Below are positions 1-7,177 of a stretch of 17,255 bases of DNA, in pieces. The stretch is from JBCDCU01 sp039180865. GTDB lineage: Bacteria; Pseudomonadota; Alphaproteobacteria; Rhizobiales; JACESI01. Both the position numbers and the translations under genes were made by a program. Under the pieces are notes generated by a model that made no database searches, was not told where the DNA came from, and saw only the letters and a program-made list of their open reading frames with translations. The number at the start of each line of letters is the position of its first letter. Position 1 is the first letter of the stretch. The stretch is from positions 1-17,255 of the forward strand of contig JBCDCZ010000069.1 in NCBI GenBank assembly GCA_039180865.1, given 5' to 3'.

Positions 1-78
1 CAGGATGTCCGGATCGTTGAGCGCGGCATAGACCACATCACGTGGGGCTTCGATGAAGATTTCGTCGTTGAGTTCCAT
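1..78 (-). CDS. coxG: CO dehydrogenase subunit G-like protein CoxG, N-terminal part only
   Basis: The first 26 codons are present and the rest lies outside the window. The translation starts MELNDEIFIEAPRDVV and continues with AALNDP, the typical beginning of CoxG proteins (SRPBCC/START-like fold). In Oligotropha, CoxG is linked to anchoring CO dehydrogenase to the cytoplasmic membrane. The ATG at 78 is preceded by a strong GGAGGAG ribosome site within the 12-nt gap after the XdhC-family gene, which supports this start. Its position directly after coxF matches the known cox order. The family call rests only on the N-terminus. Confidence 0.8.
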   Translation of the reverse strand, partial: MELNDEIFIEAPRDVVYAALNDPDIL

Positions 79-90
79 GATCTCCTCCTA

Positions 91-1068
91 TTAGCAACAA
101 GGGCCGCGCAGATGGAGGAAGATATGATCTCTCTCAAATGGGTCTGGCCGTGTCGAGGTCGTTGGTTTGGCGGTCAGCGCACGCGCCATGACGGAAAATA
201 ATGATTGCTTTTCTGTTGATTGCTCTTTTTCGGCGCGTTCTTCAACATGTTCTGCTTTGCTGCGGTCGTTTGTGCGGCGGTGCTCGACAATTTCAGCGAG
301 TATCGACAAGGCAATTTCCTCCGGCGTGATCGCTTTGATATCGAGGCCCGCAGGGGCTTTCAATCCCGCGAATGCAGCATCACTAGCACCTGCCTCAACG
401 AGCTTATCTCTGAGGCTCGCCACTTTCTTCCGGCTGCCAACAAACGACAGATAGTCGGATGGCGCACCGAGCGCAGATCTCAGCGCCCCCTCATCACCCC
501 GACCCTGGGTGGAGATAACGATAAAGCGCCTTGCATTGCTGTTAGGCACATCAAATCCGTCAACAAACACATCCGCCTCGCTGAATGCAGCGTGATCTTC
601 TCCTCTCGCGCAAACGGTCCTCGAAAACCCCATCGGTTTTGCAAGAGCGGCCAACGCGACGGCGACGGGACTTGCGCCCATGATGACGAGCTCCGGCTTC
701 GGGCGCACGGCCTCAACGAAGATATCCATCGAACCCTGGCTCGGACACATATTGCGTGCATATTTGACGCCGTCTTTTTCTTCACCGGGTACGACACCCT
801 GTTCATCGAGCAGGTCTTCCGGTTGAACGGACACAAGACGCGGGGCGCCGTTGTCAATCGCATCCCGTGCCGCTTTCAAAACCGCTGACCGCGCACAACC
901 ACCACCGATCCAGCCACCGGAAATCGTTCCATCACCCATAATGACGGCTTTCGCCCCCGCCTTTGCGGAGGTGACCGCCGAGGTGCGAACCACGGTGGCG
1001 ATCGCGAATGCTTCACCTTTGGATTTGAGGTCGGTGACGAGATCATGAATGTCGAGAGGTTGTATCAT
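91..1068 (-). CDS. coxF: XdhC/CoxI-family molybdenum-hydroxylase maturation protein (CoxF position)
   Basis: A 325-residue protein of the XdhC/CoxI family, which helps insert or sulfurate the molybdenum cofactor of xanthine dehydrogenase-like enzymes; here the client should be CoxL. The N-terminal XdhC domain contains GGWIGGGCAR (residues 51-60, Cys58). A Rossmann-type segment follows at 127-140 (LVIMGASPVAVALA), and FVGSRKK is near 209-215. After about residue 265 comes a charged, probably disordered stretch, and the protein ends in RGPCC with two terminal cysteines. I chose ATG at 1068 rather than the TTG just before it, because ATG overlaps the coxE stop (TGATG) and has GAGAGG 5 nt upstream. 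The symbol follows gene position; CoxI belongs to the same family. Confidence 0.82.
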   Translation of the reverse strand: MIQPLDIHDLVTDLKSKGEAFAIATVVRTSAVTSAKAGAKAVIMGDGTISGGWIGGGCARSAVLKAARDAIDNGAPRLVSVQPEDLLDEQGVVPGEEKDGVKYARNMCPSQGSMDIFVEAVRPKPELVIMGASPVAVALAALAKPMGFSRTVCARGEDHAAFSEADVFVDGFDVPNSNARRFIVISTQGRGDEGALRSALGAPSDYLSFVGSRKKVASLRDKLVEAGASDAAFAGLKAPAGLDIKAITPEEIALSILAEIVEHRRTNDRSKAEHVEERAEKEQSTEKQSLFSVMARALTAKPTTSTRPDPFERDHIFLHLRGPCC

Positions 1069-2252
1069 CAAATCCTCTCAAGGTGGGGTTCAAGGGCTGC
1101 GAGATCATTCAGCGTGGTCGCAGCTGCAAAAAGATCGAGGTGAGGTAGCGCTTCCGCCATACCGCGCGCAACCGGTTCGTAGTCTTTCCAGCCTTTGAGC
1201 GGGTTCAACCAGATAATCTTGGCACCGCGCTTTTTGAGACGTTTGAGCTGCTCACCGATCTTCTCGGGCGGATCGGTGTCGTAGCCGTCGGACAGGATGA
1301 GGACAACCGTACGGCCATTCACCTGATTGGTGGCGTATTGCGCGGTGAAGCGTTCGAGATTGCTGCCAATCCTGGTGCCACCGCCAAATCCCTGCGCCAT
1401 GATAGATAGCCGATTGACGGCACGAAATGTGTCGCCGTCCCGCAGCGCATCGGATATTCGCACAAGCTGGGTGTGAAAGAGATACGCATCGGTGCGTTGA
1501 TCGGCACCGATCAATCCTTTCAGAAAGGATATGAAGACGCGGGCATAAACCGTCATTGAGCCGGAAACATCGAGCAACGCCACAAGATGGACGGGGCGTT
1601 CGGGCTTTTGCCGTTTGAAGAGATAGAACGGCTCACCACCGGTTGAGACGCTGCGCCGGGCGATCTTGCGAAGGTCCAGCAAAGCACCCTTGCGGTCCGC
1701 TTTCCGGCGGCGGGAACGACGATCGCGGATCGCCTTTGCGAGCGTCTCGGCCACTTTACAGGCGTAAGCGAGATCCTCCGGTTTCATAAACTCTCTAAGG
1801 TCTGCCTTGTTGACGTTCACTGTCTTGGTGGCAATCAAACGGCCATCACCCGAATGCTCAGCCTCCGCGCCCGTATCATCGGGCATTTCCTGAGAACCCG
1901 CACCACTTGCGTCCATTCCCTGTTCCAGAAGACTACGACTGGTCCAGCGGTTCTTTTGATACGGTTTTTCATCCGTTTTCGGCGCCCGTTCCCGTACGCG
2001 GCCTTCATTGAACCAATAAGCCTGAAAGAGATCATCAAACCGTGCAAATCGCTCGCTGTCATTCGCGGTAACCGATTTAAGCGCGAGGGAGACTTCCCGC
2101 GCATCGGCGGGATTGATCTCGCACAACGCCTCCAACGCCGCCTCACTCTCAGCCACACCAACATTGATGCCGTTGTGACGCAGATGAGCCATGAAGCCGA
2201 CAACGCGGTCAGAAACGCTTTCTGCGTGGGCAGGAAAACGGGTCACTGGCAT
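1068..2252 (-). CDS. coxE: CoxE, VWA-domain maturation protein
   Basis: A 394-residue soluble protein with a C-terminal von Willebrand factor A domain. The MIDAS metal site is visible as DVSGSM at 228-233, GGGTRIGS at 290-297 and SDGYDTD at 321-327. The N-terminal half (roughly 1-200) is the CoxE-specific region, with an Arg/Lys-rich stretch at 177-188. CoxE works with the MoxR-type ATPase CoxD; in Oligotropha this pair is associated with building the [CuSMoO2] site of CoxL. The start at 2252 is set by the TGATG overlap with the coxD stop, implying translational coupling. A longer reading from 2330 would overlap coxD by about 80 nt and is unlikely. Confidence 0.9.
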   Translation of the reverse strand: MPVTRFPAHAESVSDRVVGFMAHLRHNGINVGVAESEAALEALCEINPADAREVSLALKSVTANDSERFARFDDLFQAYWFNEGRVRERAPKTDEKPYQKNRWTSRSLLEQGMDASGAGSQEMPDDTGAEAEHSGDGRLIATKTVNVNKADLREFMKPEDLAYACKVAETLAKAIRDRRSRRRKADRKGALLDLRKIARRSVSTGGEPFYLFKRQKPERPVHLVALLDVSGSMTVYARVFISFLKGLIGADQRTDAYLFHTQLVRISDALRDGDTFRAVNRLSIMAQGFGGGTRIGSNLERFTAQYATNQVNGRTVVLILSDGYDTDPPEKIGEQLKRLKKRGAKIIWLNPLKGWKDYEPVARGMAEALPHLDLFAAATTLNDLAALEPHLERI

Positions 2253-3124
2253 CAGGCAGCCTTTCCGACTAGCCGCTGCGTTACTTCCGTCGGAATCGCG
2301 GCCTGATCGGCTTCGGTTTTGAGGAGGCACACAAGGCTCGCCTGAAGCGTAACCGGGTCTTGCGCAAGATCGTTGATACCAAGACCGGAGATGGCAGCGG
2401 CGAAGTCCAGCATTTCGGCTACACCCGGCTTCTTCTCGAGATCTTCCCGTCGAAGCGATTGCACAAAACCAACAATCTGATCGGCAAGCCTTGCATTCAA
2501 GTTCGGCTGGCGTTTCGCGAGGATGGCAAGTTCCGTCCTGCGATCCGGATAATCGACGAACGAGTAAATGCAGCGACGCCGCAACGCATCGGACAGGTCC
2601 CGCGCTCCATTCGCCGTCAACACCACATAGGGTTTGCTCTTTGCTTCAATTGTACCGAGTTCGGGGACGGATACCTGAAAATCGGAGAGGATCTCCAAAA
2701 GAAAGGCCTCAAACTCTTCATCCGCGCGGTCAATCTCGTCAATCAGCAGAACAGGCGGTGTTTCCTGACTGATCGCATCGAGCAAAGGCCTGCGGAGAAG
2801 ATATTTGTCGGAGAAGATCTTCTCTTCAATCTCATCGCCCGATTGGTTTTCGCTGGACGCACGAATGGCAAGTAACTGGCGCTGGTAATTCCATTCGTAG
2901 ATCGCATGGCCGCTATCGAGGCCCTCATAGCATTGCAAACGGATCAGGTTTGTTCCCTTAATCTCGGCGAGCGTTTTCGCAACCTGCGTTTTTCCAACAC
3001 CCGCGGCACCTTCAAGAAGCAAAGGCCGCTCGAGATGCAGCGCAAGATGCAGAGCCATCGCCAGCTGGTCGGAGGCAATGTAACGGGCTTCTGCGAGATC
3101 TGATTTGAGGTCTGTCCAGGTCAT
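2252..3124 (-). CDS. coxD: CoxD, MoxR-type AAA+ ATPase
   Basis: A 290-residue AAA+ ATPase of the MoxR group. Visible are Walker A GAAGVGKT (39-46), Walker B VLLIDEID (125-132), sensor-1 TAN (170-172) and an arginine-rich segment LRRRC (181-185) that could hold the arginine finger. In Oligotropha, CoxD is a membrane-associated chaperone-like ATPase needed for posttranslational maturation of the Mo-Cu site in CoxL, acting with the VWA protein CoxE encoded next. The start has GGAG about 9 nt upstream. It is separated from coxL by a 93-nt gap that holds two hairpins, the largest gap in the cluster after coxM. Confidence 0.92.
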   Translation of the reverse strand: MTWTDLKSDLAEARYIASDQLAMALHLALHLERPLLLEGAAGVGKTQVAKTLAEIKGTNLIRLQCYEGLDSGHAIYEWNYQRQLLAIRASSENQSGDEIEEKIFSDKYLLRRPLLDAISQETPPVLLIDEIDRADEEFEAFLLEILSDFQVSVPELGTIEAKSKPYVVLTANGARDLSDALRRRCIYSFVDYPDRRTELAILAKRQPNLNARLADQIVGFVQSLRREDLEKKPGVAEMLDFAAAISGLGINDLAQDPVTLQASLVCLLKTEADQAAIPTEVTQRLVGKAA

Positions 3125-3138
3125 TCATCCACTCCGCC

Positions 3139-3205
3139 ATTGCGGGGCTTCGCCGCGCAATCCCGGTGTTCAGTTCCATATCCCCAGACCAACGCCCGGG
3201 GATAT
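3139..3205 (-). promoter_or_regulatory. Two hairpins in the coxL-coxD intergenic gap
   Basis: In the minus-strand transcript, just after the coxL stop, an 8-bp perfect stem ATATCCCC/GGGGATAT (3178-3185 with 3198-3205, 12-nt loop) is followed by a second stem ATTGCG/CGCAAT (3139-3144 with 3156-3161). The second stem continues past one mismatch into GGC/GCC around a TTC loop. Neither has a U-run, so they do not look like intrinsic terminators. They sit between the highly needed structural genes and the maturation genes, so RNA processing or 3' protection of the coxMSL part is my inference. Confidence 0.5.
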
Positions 3206-3217
3206 CGAACTTCCGCT

Positions 3218-5638
3218 CTAGTCGTGCAATCCAAGCTTGTTGGCAGTCTGCCATATCCGCCAATGGTCATGCGGCATATGGGTCTGTGTCAAACCGAAGG
3301 GCCGGAATGCATCATGGACCGCATTGGAGAAGCAGGGGACACCGCCCACATTCGGGCTCTCGCCGACACCTTTCGCGCCGATCGGATGATGTGGGCTTGG
3401 CGTAACCGTATGGTCGGTCTGATAGTTTGGCGTCTCCCACATGGTCGGGATGAAGAAGTCCATGAGAGAACCGGTCTTCACATTGCCAAGCTCATCATAG
3501 GCAATCTCCTGACCCATTGCGATCGCCAGCGCTTCCGTCAGACCGCCATGGACCTGTCCTTCAATGATCATCGGATTGATGCGGGTTCCACAATCATCGA
3601 GGGCGTAGAACTGGCGGATGTCGGCAACACCTGTGTCCACATCAATGTCGAGGACACAGATATAGGCGCCGAACGGATAGGTCATGTTCGGCGGATCATA
3701 ATAGCTCACCGCTTCAAGGCCCGGTTCGACGCCAGGAATTGCCTGATTGTAGGAGGCGAAGGCGATCTCTTTCATGGTTTTGAAGCGCTCCGGCGCACCT
3801 TTCACCACAAAACGATCAACATCCCATTCCACATCGTCGTCATGGACTTCGAGGAGATAGGCGGCAATCATCTGCGCTTTCGCACGGATCTTGCGGCCCG
3901 CCATGGCCGTTGCCGCACCCGCAACCGGGGTTGAGCGCGAACCATAAGTCCCGAGGCCGTATGGCGCCGTATCGGTATCGCCTTCTTCAAGCGTAATGTC
4001 ATCGGCCGGGATGCCGATCTCGCTTGCGAGAATCTGCGCGAACGTCGTCGCGTGACCCTGCCCCTGGCTGATTGTACCAAGCCGCGCAATGGCAGATCCC
4101 GTCGGATGGATGCGGATTTCACAGCTATCAAACATACCAAGCCCAAGAATGTCGCAATTCTTGACCGGCCCGGCTCCGACAATCTCGGTAAAGAAGGTCA
4201 GTCCGATCCCCATCAGCTTGCGCGTACTCCCGGCTTTGAAATCGGCAAGTTGCCGGGCCTGTTCTTCGCGCAGCCCCTCATAATCGACCGTATTGAGCGC
4301 TTTCTCCCAGGCCGTATGATAATCACCGGAATCGTACTCCCAGCCGAGGGCTGATTGATACGGGAACTGGTCCTTGCGAATAAAGTTGATACGGCGGAGT
4401 TCGGCGGCATCCATGTTGAGCTTGATTGCAAGAACTTCAATCATGCGCTCGATAAAGTAAGCCGCTTCCGTCACGCGGAACGAACACCGATAGGCAACGC
4501 CGCCTGGAGCCTTGTTCGTGTAAATCCCGTCGACTGCTAGATAGGCCGTCGGAATATCATAGGATCCCGTACAGATATTCATGAAACCGGCCGGGAATTT
4601 GGTCGGATCAGCACAGGCGTCGAACGCGCCATGATCGGCTGTGGTGTGGCACCAAAGACCTGTGATTTTGCCCTCTTTCGTGGCGGCGATTTTACCCTTC
4701 ATCCAATAGTCGCGGGCAAAGGCCGTAGAGGTCAGGTTCTCGATCCGGTCTTCGATCCATTTAACGGGTTTGCCCGTTACAATGGAGGCAACGATGGAAC
4801 AGACATATCCCGGATAAACGCCAACCTTGTTGCCGAAACCACCACCGATATCAGGTGAGATCACCCGGATATTGTGTTCGGCAATGCCGGAAATCAGCGA
4901 TGCCACGGTGCGTACGGCATGGGGTGCTTGGAACGTTCCATGGAGGGTCAATTTGCCGTTCACTTTGTCCATGCTGGCAACGCAACCGCATGTCTCCAAC
5001 GGACAGGGATGGGTCCGGTGATAATAGACCATCTCTTCAGCCACGACGTCAGCCCCGGAGAGCACCGTTTCCGTCGCTTCGCGGTCACCCTGCTCCCACG
5101 TGAAAATATGGTTCGGATGACGGCGCGGGCCATGCGCCCCTTCCAGGCTATCGGCAATGTCTTCACGAAGAACCGGCGCGCCATCCACTTCCGCCTTGAA
5201 CGGATCGACCAATACGGGGAGTTCTTCATAGTCGACCTCGACAAGCTCGACACCGTCGGCAGCCGCATAGCGGTCTTTGGCGACAACGAACGCCACTTCC
5301 TGGCCTTGGAACAGAACCTTGCCGTCCGCGAGCACCATCTGTTTATCGCCAGCGAGCGTCGGCATCCAGTGAAGGCCAAGAGGCTCAAGATCGGCAGCGG
5401 TCAGAACCGCAAGCACACCCGGAACTTCAAGGGCTGCTTCGGTGTTGATGGATTTCACCCGCGCGTGGGGATAAGGCGAGCGGACGAAGTCACCGAACAG
5501 CATGCTCGCCAGCTTGATGTCATCGACGTAATTGCCTTTGCCTTGCGTGAAGCGGGCATCTTCAACCCGCTTGCGTGAACAGCCAAGGCCTTTGAGCGCT
5601 TCTGAACGTTCTTCTTTTGGAGGCGTCATCTCATTCAT
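3218..5638 (-). CDS. coxL: CO dehydrogenase large subunit, form I (CoxL)
   Basis: The catalytic Mo-Cu subunit of aerobic CO dehydrogenase, oxidising CO with water to CO2 and passing electrons through CoxS and CoxM to quinones. It has 806 residues against 809 in Oligotropha. The form I signature AYRCSFR is at 382-388, with Cys385 at the copper-ligand position. The molybdopterin-binding motifs GGGFGNK (265-271) and QGQGH (525-529) are present, and GAKGVGES (754-761) places the catalytic Glu at 760. Both key residues are shifted by three from the Oligotropha numbering, as expected for a near-collinear protein. ATG at 5638 overlaps the coxS stop (ATGA) with GGAGG 7 nt upstream; an in-frame ATG at 5629 is a weaker choice. 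Form II enzymes have AYRGAGR instead, so this is not one of those. Confidence 0.97.
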   Translation of the reverse strand: MNEMTPPKEERSEALKGLGCSRKRVEDARFTQGKGNYVDDIKLASMLFGDFVRSPYPHARVKSINTEAALEVPGVLAVLTAADLEPLGLHWMPTLAGDKQMVLADGKVLFQGQEVAFVVAKDRYAAADGVELVEVDYEELPVLVDPFKAEVDGAPVLREDIADSLEGAHGPRRHPNHIFTWEQGDREATETVLSGADVVAEEMVYYHRTHPCPLETCGCVASMDKVNGKLTLHGTFQAPHAVRTVASLISGIAEHNIRVISPDIGGGFGNKVGVYPGYVCSIVASIVTGKPVKWIEDRIENLTSTAFARDYWMKGKIAATKEGKITGLWCHTTADHGAFDACADPTKFPAGFMNICTGSYDIPTAYLAVDGIYTNKAPGGVAYRCSFRVTEAAYFIERMIEVLAIKLNMDAAELRRINFIRKDQFPYQSALGWEYDSGDYHTAWEKALNTVDYEGLREEQARQLADFKAGSTRKLMGIGLTFFTEIVGAGPVKNCDILGLGMFDSCEIRIHPTGSAIARLGTISQGQGHATTFAQILASEIGIPADDITLEEGDTDTAPYGLGTYGSRSTPVAGAATAMAGRKIRAKAQMIAAYLLEVHDDDVEWDVDRFVVKGAPERFKTMKEIAFASYNQAIPGVEPGLEAVSYYDPPNMTYPFGAYICVLDIDVDTGVADIRQFYALDDCGTRINPMIIEGQVHGGLTEALAIAMGQEIAYDELGNVKTGSLMDFFIPTMWETPNYQTDHTVTPSPHHPIGAKGVGESPNVGGVPCFSNAVHDAFRPFGLTQTHMPHDHWRIWQTANKLGLHD

Positions 5639-6126
5639 TGGGCGGCCTCCCTCACGGCATTCATTTCGCTTGCTGCAGCAAGAATGGCTTTGACGATGTT
5701 CTGATACCCGGTGCAGCGGCAGAGGTTGCCGGCCATGCCGAAACGGACTTCTTCTTCGGTTGGATTCGGATTTTCCTGAAGCAGCCGATGAGCCCGTGTG
5801 ATCATGCCCGGCGTACAATATCCACACTGCAGGCCGTGGTGCTCCTTAAACATCTCCTGAAGGACATGGAGATTGTCCGGCCCGCCGAGCCCTTCGATCG
5901 TGGTGATGTCCTTACCATTGGCCTGCGCCACGAACATTGTGCAGGACTTGACTGATTTTCCATCAATATCGATCGTGCAAGCGCCGCAATGGCCCGTCTC
6001 GCAACCAATATGCGGACCGGTAATGCCCAAGCGTTCGCGCAATACATGGATCAGAAGTTCCCTCGGCTCGGCGAGGGTTTCAATCTCTTCACCGTTCACC
6101 GTCATTGTGACATGTATTTTACTCAT
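5635..6126 (-). CDS. coxS: CO dehydrogenase small iron-sulfur subunit (CoxS)
   Basis: A 163-residue protein with two [2Fe-2S] clusters that carries electrons from CoxL to the FAD of CoxM. The N-terminal plant-ferredoxin-like cluster has Cys42, Cys47, Cys50 and Cys62 (GCETGHCGAC). The C-terminal four-helix cluster has Cys101, Cys104, Cys136 and Cys138 (QCGYCTPGM and NLCRCTG). All eight ligands are present. The start ATG at 6126 has GGGAGG 6 nt upstream; an in-frame TTG at 6141 is inferior. It lies 11 nt after the coxM stop, and its own stop overlaps the coxL start. Confidence 0.96.
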   Translation of the reverse strand: MSKIHVTMTVNGEEIETLAEPRELLIHVLRERLGITGPHIGCETGHCGACTIDIDGKSVKSCTMFVAQANGKDITTIEGLGGPDNLHVLQEMFKEHHGLQCGYCTPGMITRAHRLLQENPNPTEEEVRFGMAGNLCRCTGYQNIVKAILAAASEMNAVREAAQ

Positions 6127-6137
6127 AATTTCCTCCC

Positions 6138-6992
6138 TCAAGCCCGCGAGATCGCGCGCTCGATAGCGCGGCGAACAATGACGCTGGCTGCATGTTTCTT
6201 GAATGCGATCGGTCCGCGATTGTCTTCTGCCGGATCGCTCGCATCGACTGCCGCTTTAACGGCCGTATTGACGGCTGCGTCATCAAGTGATGAGCCGACC
6301 AGCGCATCCGCCGCCGCTTCACAATAAATCGGTGTATCGGCAAGATTGGTGAGCGCAATGGAAGCGGCAGAGCACGAACCAGCGTCCTTCTGAATCAGGA
6401 CACCGGCGGCGGCTGTCGCATAATCACCGATTTTCCGCTTCTGCTTTTCATAGGCATAGCCGCCAGACGTCGCAGAGAATGAGACAGATGTTAAGATCTC
6501 CTCCTCTTCGCGCGCCGTGAAATAGGCGGCTTCGTAAAAGTCGCGCGCTTTCACGGTACGGCTGCCGTCCGGACCGACCAGAGCGAAGGTCGCGTCGAGA
6601 CATTGCATCAGGCCCGGCATATCATTGCCCGGATCGCCATTGGCGACATTGCCGCCGACGGTCCCGACATACCGCACCTGCGGATCAGCAATCTGAAGTG
6701 CGGCTTCCACCATGATTGGCGCATGGTCCGAAAGAACCGTGCTGGTGATCACTTCATGCTGGGTCGTCATCGCGCCTATAGTGACCGTGCCGCCATCGGC
6801 AGAGATCCCTTTCAGATCGGCAATATCCTGAAGGTCGATCAGATGCGACAAATCCGTCATGCGCAATTTCATGAGCGGGATCAGGCTGTGCCCACCCGCC
6901 AGAAATCGTGCTTCATCACCATATTCGGAAATCAGTTTAACGGCATCGTCCAGGGAAGCCGGACGATGGTAATCGAAAGCAGCTGGTATCAT
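6138..6992 (-). CDS. coxM: CO dehydrogenase medium FAD subunit (CoxM)
   Basis: A 284-residue flavoprotein subunit (288 in Oligotropha) that takes electrons from CoxS and hands them to the quinone pool. The FAD pyrophosphate-binding motifs typical of the family are present: AGGHSLIP (32-39) and TVGGNVANGDPGND (111-124). The remainder matches a CoxM C-terminal domain. ATG at 6992 is preceded by GGGAGGAG with 4-6 nt spacing; a TTG at 7010 in frame is unlikely. This is the first structural gene, with a 182-nt region upstream (before the coxC stop) containing a direct repeat and a structured element. Confidence 0.95.
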   Translation of the reverse strand: MIPAAFDYHRPASLDDAVKLISEYGDEARFLAGGHSLIPLMKLRMTDLSHLIDLQDIADLKGISADGGTVTIGAMTTQHEVITSTVLSDHAPIMVEAALQIADPQVRYVGTVGGNVANGDPGNDMPGLMQCLDATFALVGPDGSRTVKARDFYEAAYFTAREEEEILTSVSFSATSGGYAYEKQKRKIGDYATAAAGVLIQKDAGSCSAASIALTNLADTPIYCEAAADALVGSSLDDAAVNTAVKAAVDASDPAEDNRGPIAFKKHAASVIVRRAIERAISRA

Positions 6993-7080
6993 GCTTCTCC
7001 TCCCAAGCAAGCAGTCGCATACTAATTTGTCGCAGGAGGGTTCAGATACAACGCCTTGTCAGACCAATAGTGAGATAAAA

Positions 7081-7114
7081 TGCACGAATTGCGAATTATC
7101 TGCACGAGATGCGA
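7081..7114. promoter_or_regulatory. Direct repeat, likely CoxC (LytTR) operator upstream of coxM
   Basis: Two 14-bp copies, TGCACGAATTGCGA (7081-7094) and TGCACGAGATGCGA (7101-7114), match at 12 of 14 positions with a period of exactly 20 bp. They lie about 90-120 bp upstream of the coxM start, and therefore upstream of any coxMSL promoter. LytTR-domain regulators are known to bind pairs of short direct repeats about two helical turns apart, and the adjacent gene encodes such a protein. Assignment to CoxC is inference. I could not support a -35/-10 pair between here and coxM. Confidence 0.55.
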
Positions 7115-7115
7115 C

Positions 7116-7177
7116 TAGGGCTCGGCCTTATTAAATGAGGTTGCTTGGTCGGAGAAAACCTATGGATCCGAGCCCTA
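7116..7177 (-). repeat. Nested inverted repeat at the coxC 3' end
   Basis: A perfect 10-bp inverted repeat, TAGGGCTCGG (7116-7125) and CCGAGCCCTA (7168-7177), encloses 42 nt that contain a second perfect 5-bp pair, AGGTT (7138-7142) and AACCT (7157-7161). One arm includes the TAG stop of coxC. There is no U-run after the structure in the minus direction, so it is not a standard intrinsic terminator. It abuts the direct repeats at 7081-7114. Confidence 0.5.

Noticed and set aside
220..888. Plus-strand open frame of 222 codons opposite the XdhC-family gene
   Set aside because: The minus-strand protein is a clear XdhC match with a coupled start; the plus frame has no recognisable domain.
4874..5578. 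Long plus-strand open frame opposite coxL (234 codons)
   Set aside because: It lies wholly within coxL, shows no family resemblance and is a by-product of codon bias on the other strand.
6993..7080. Core promoter for coxM (for example a CTGACA box or a sigma-54 site)
   Set aside because: A CTGACA hexamer is present, but no acceptable -10 at proper spacing and no GG/GC pair for sigma-54 were found.
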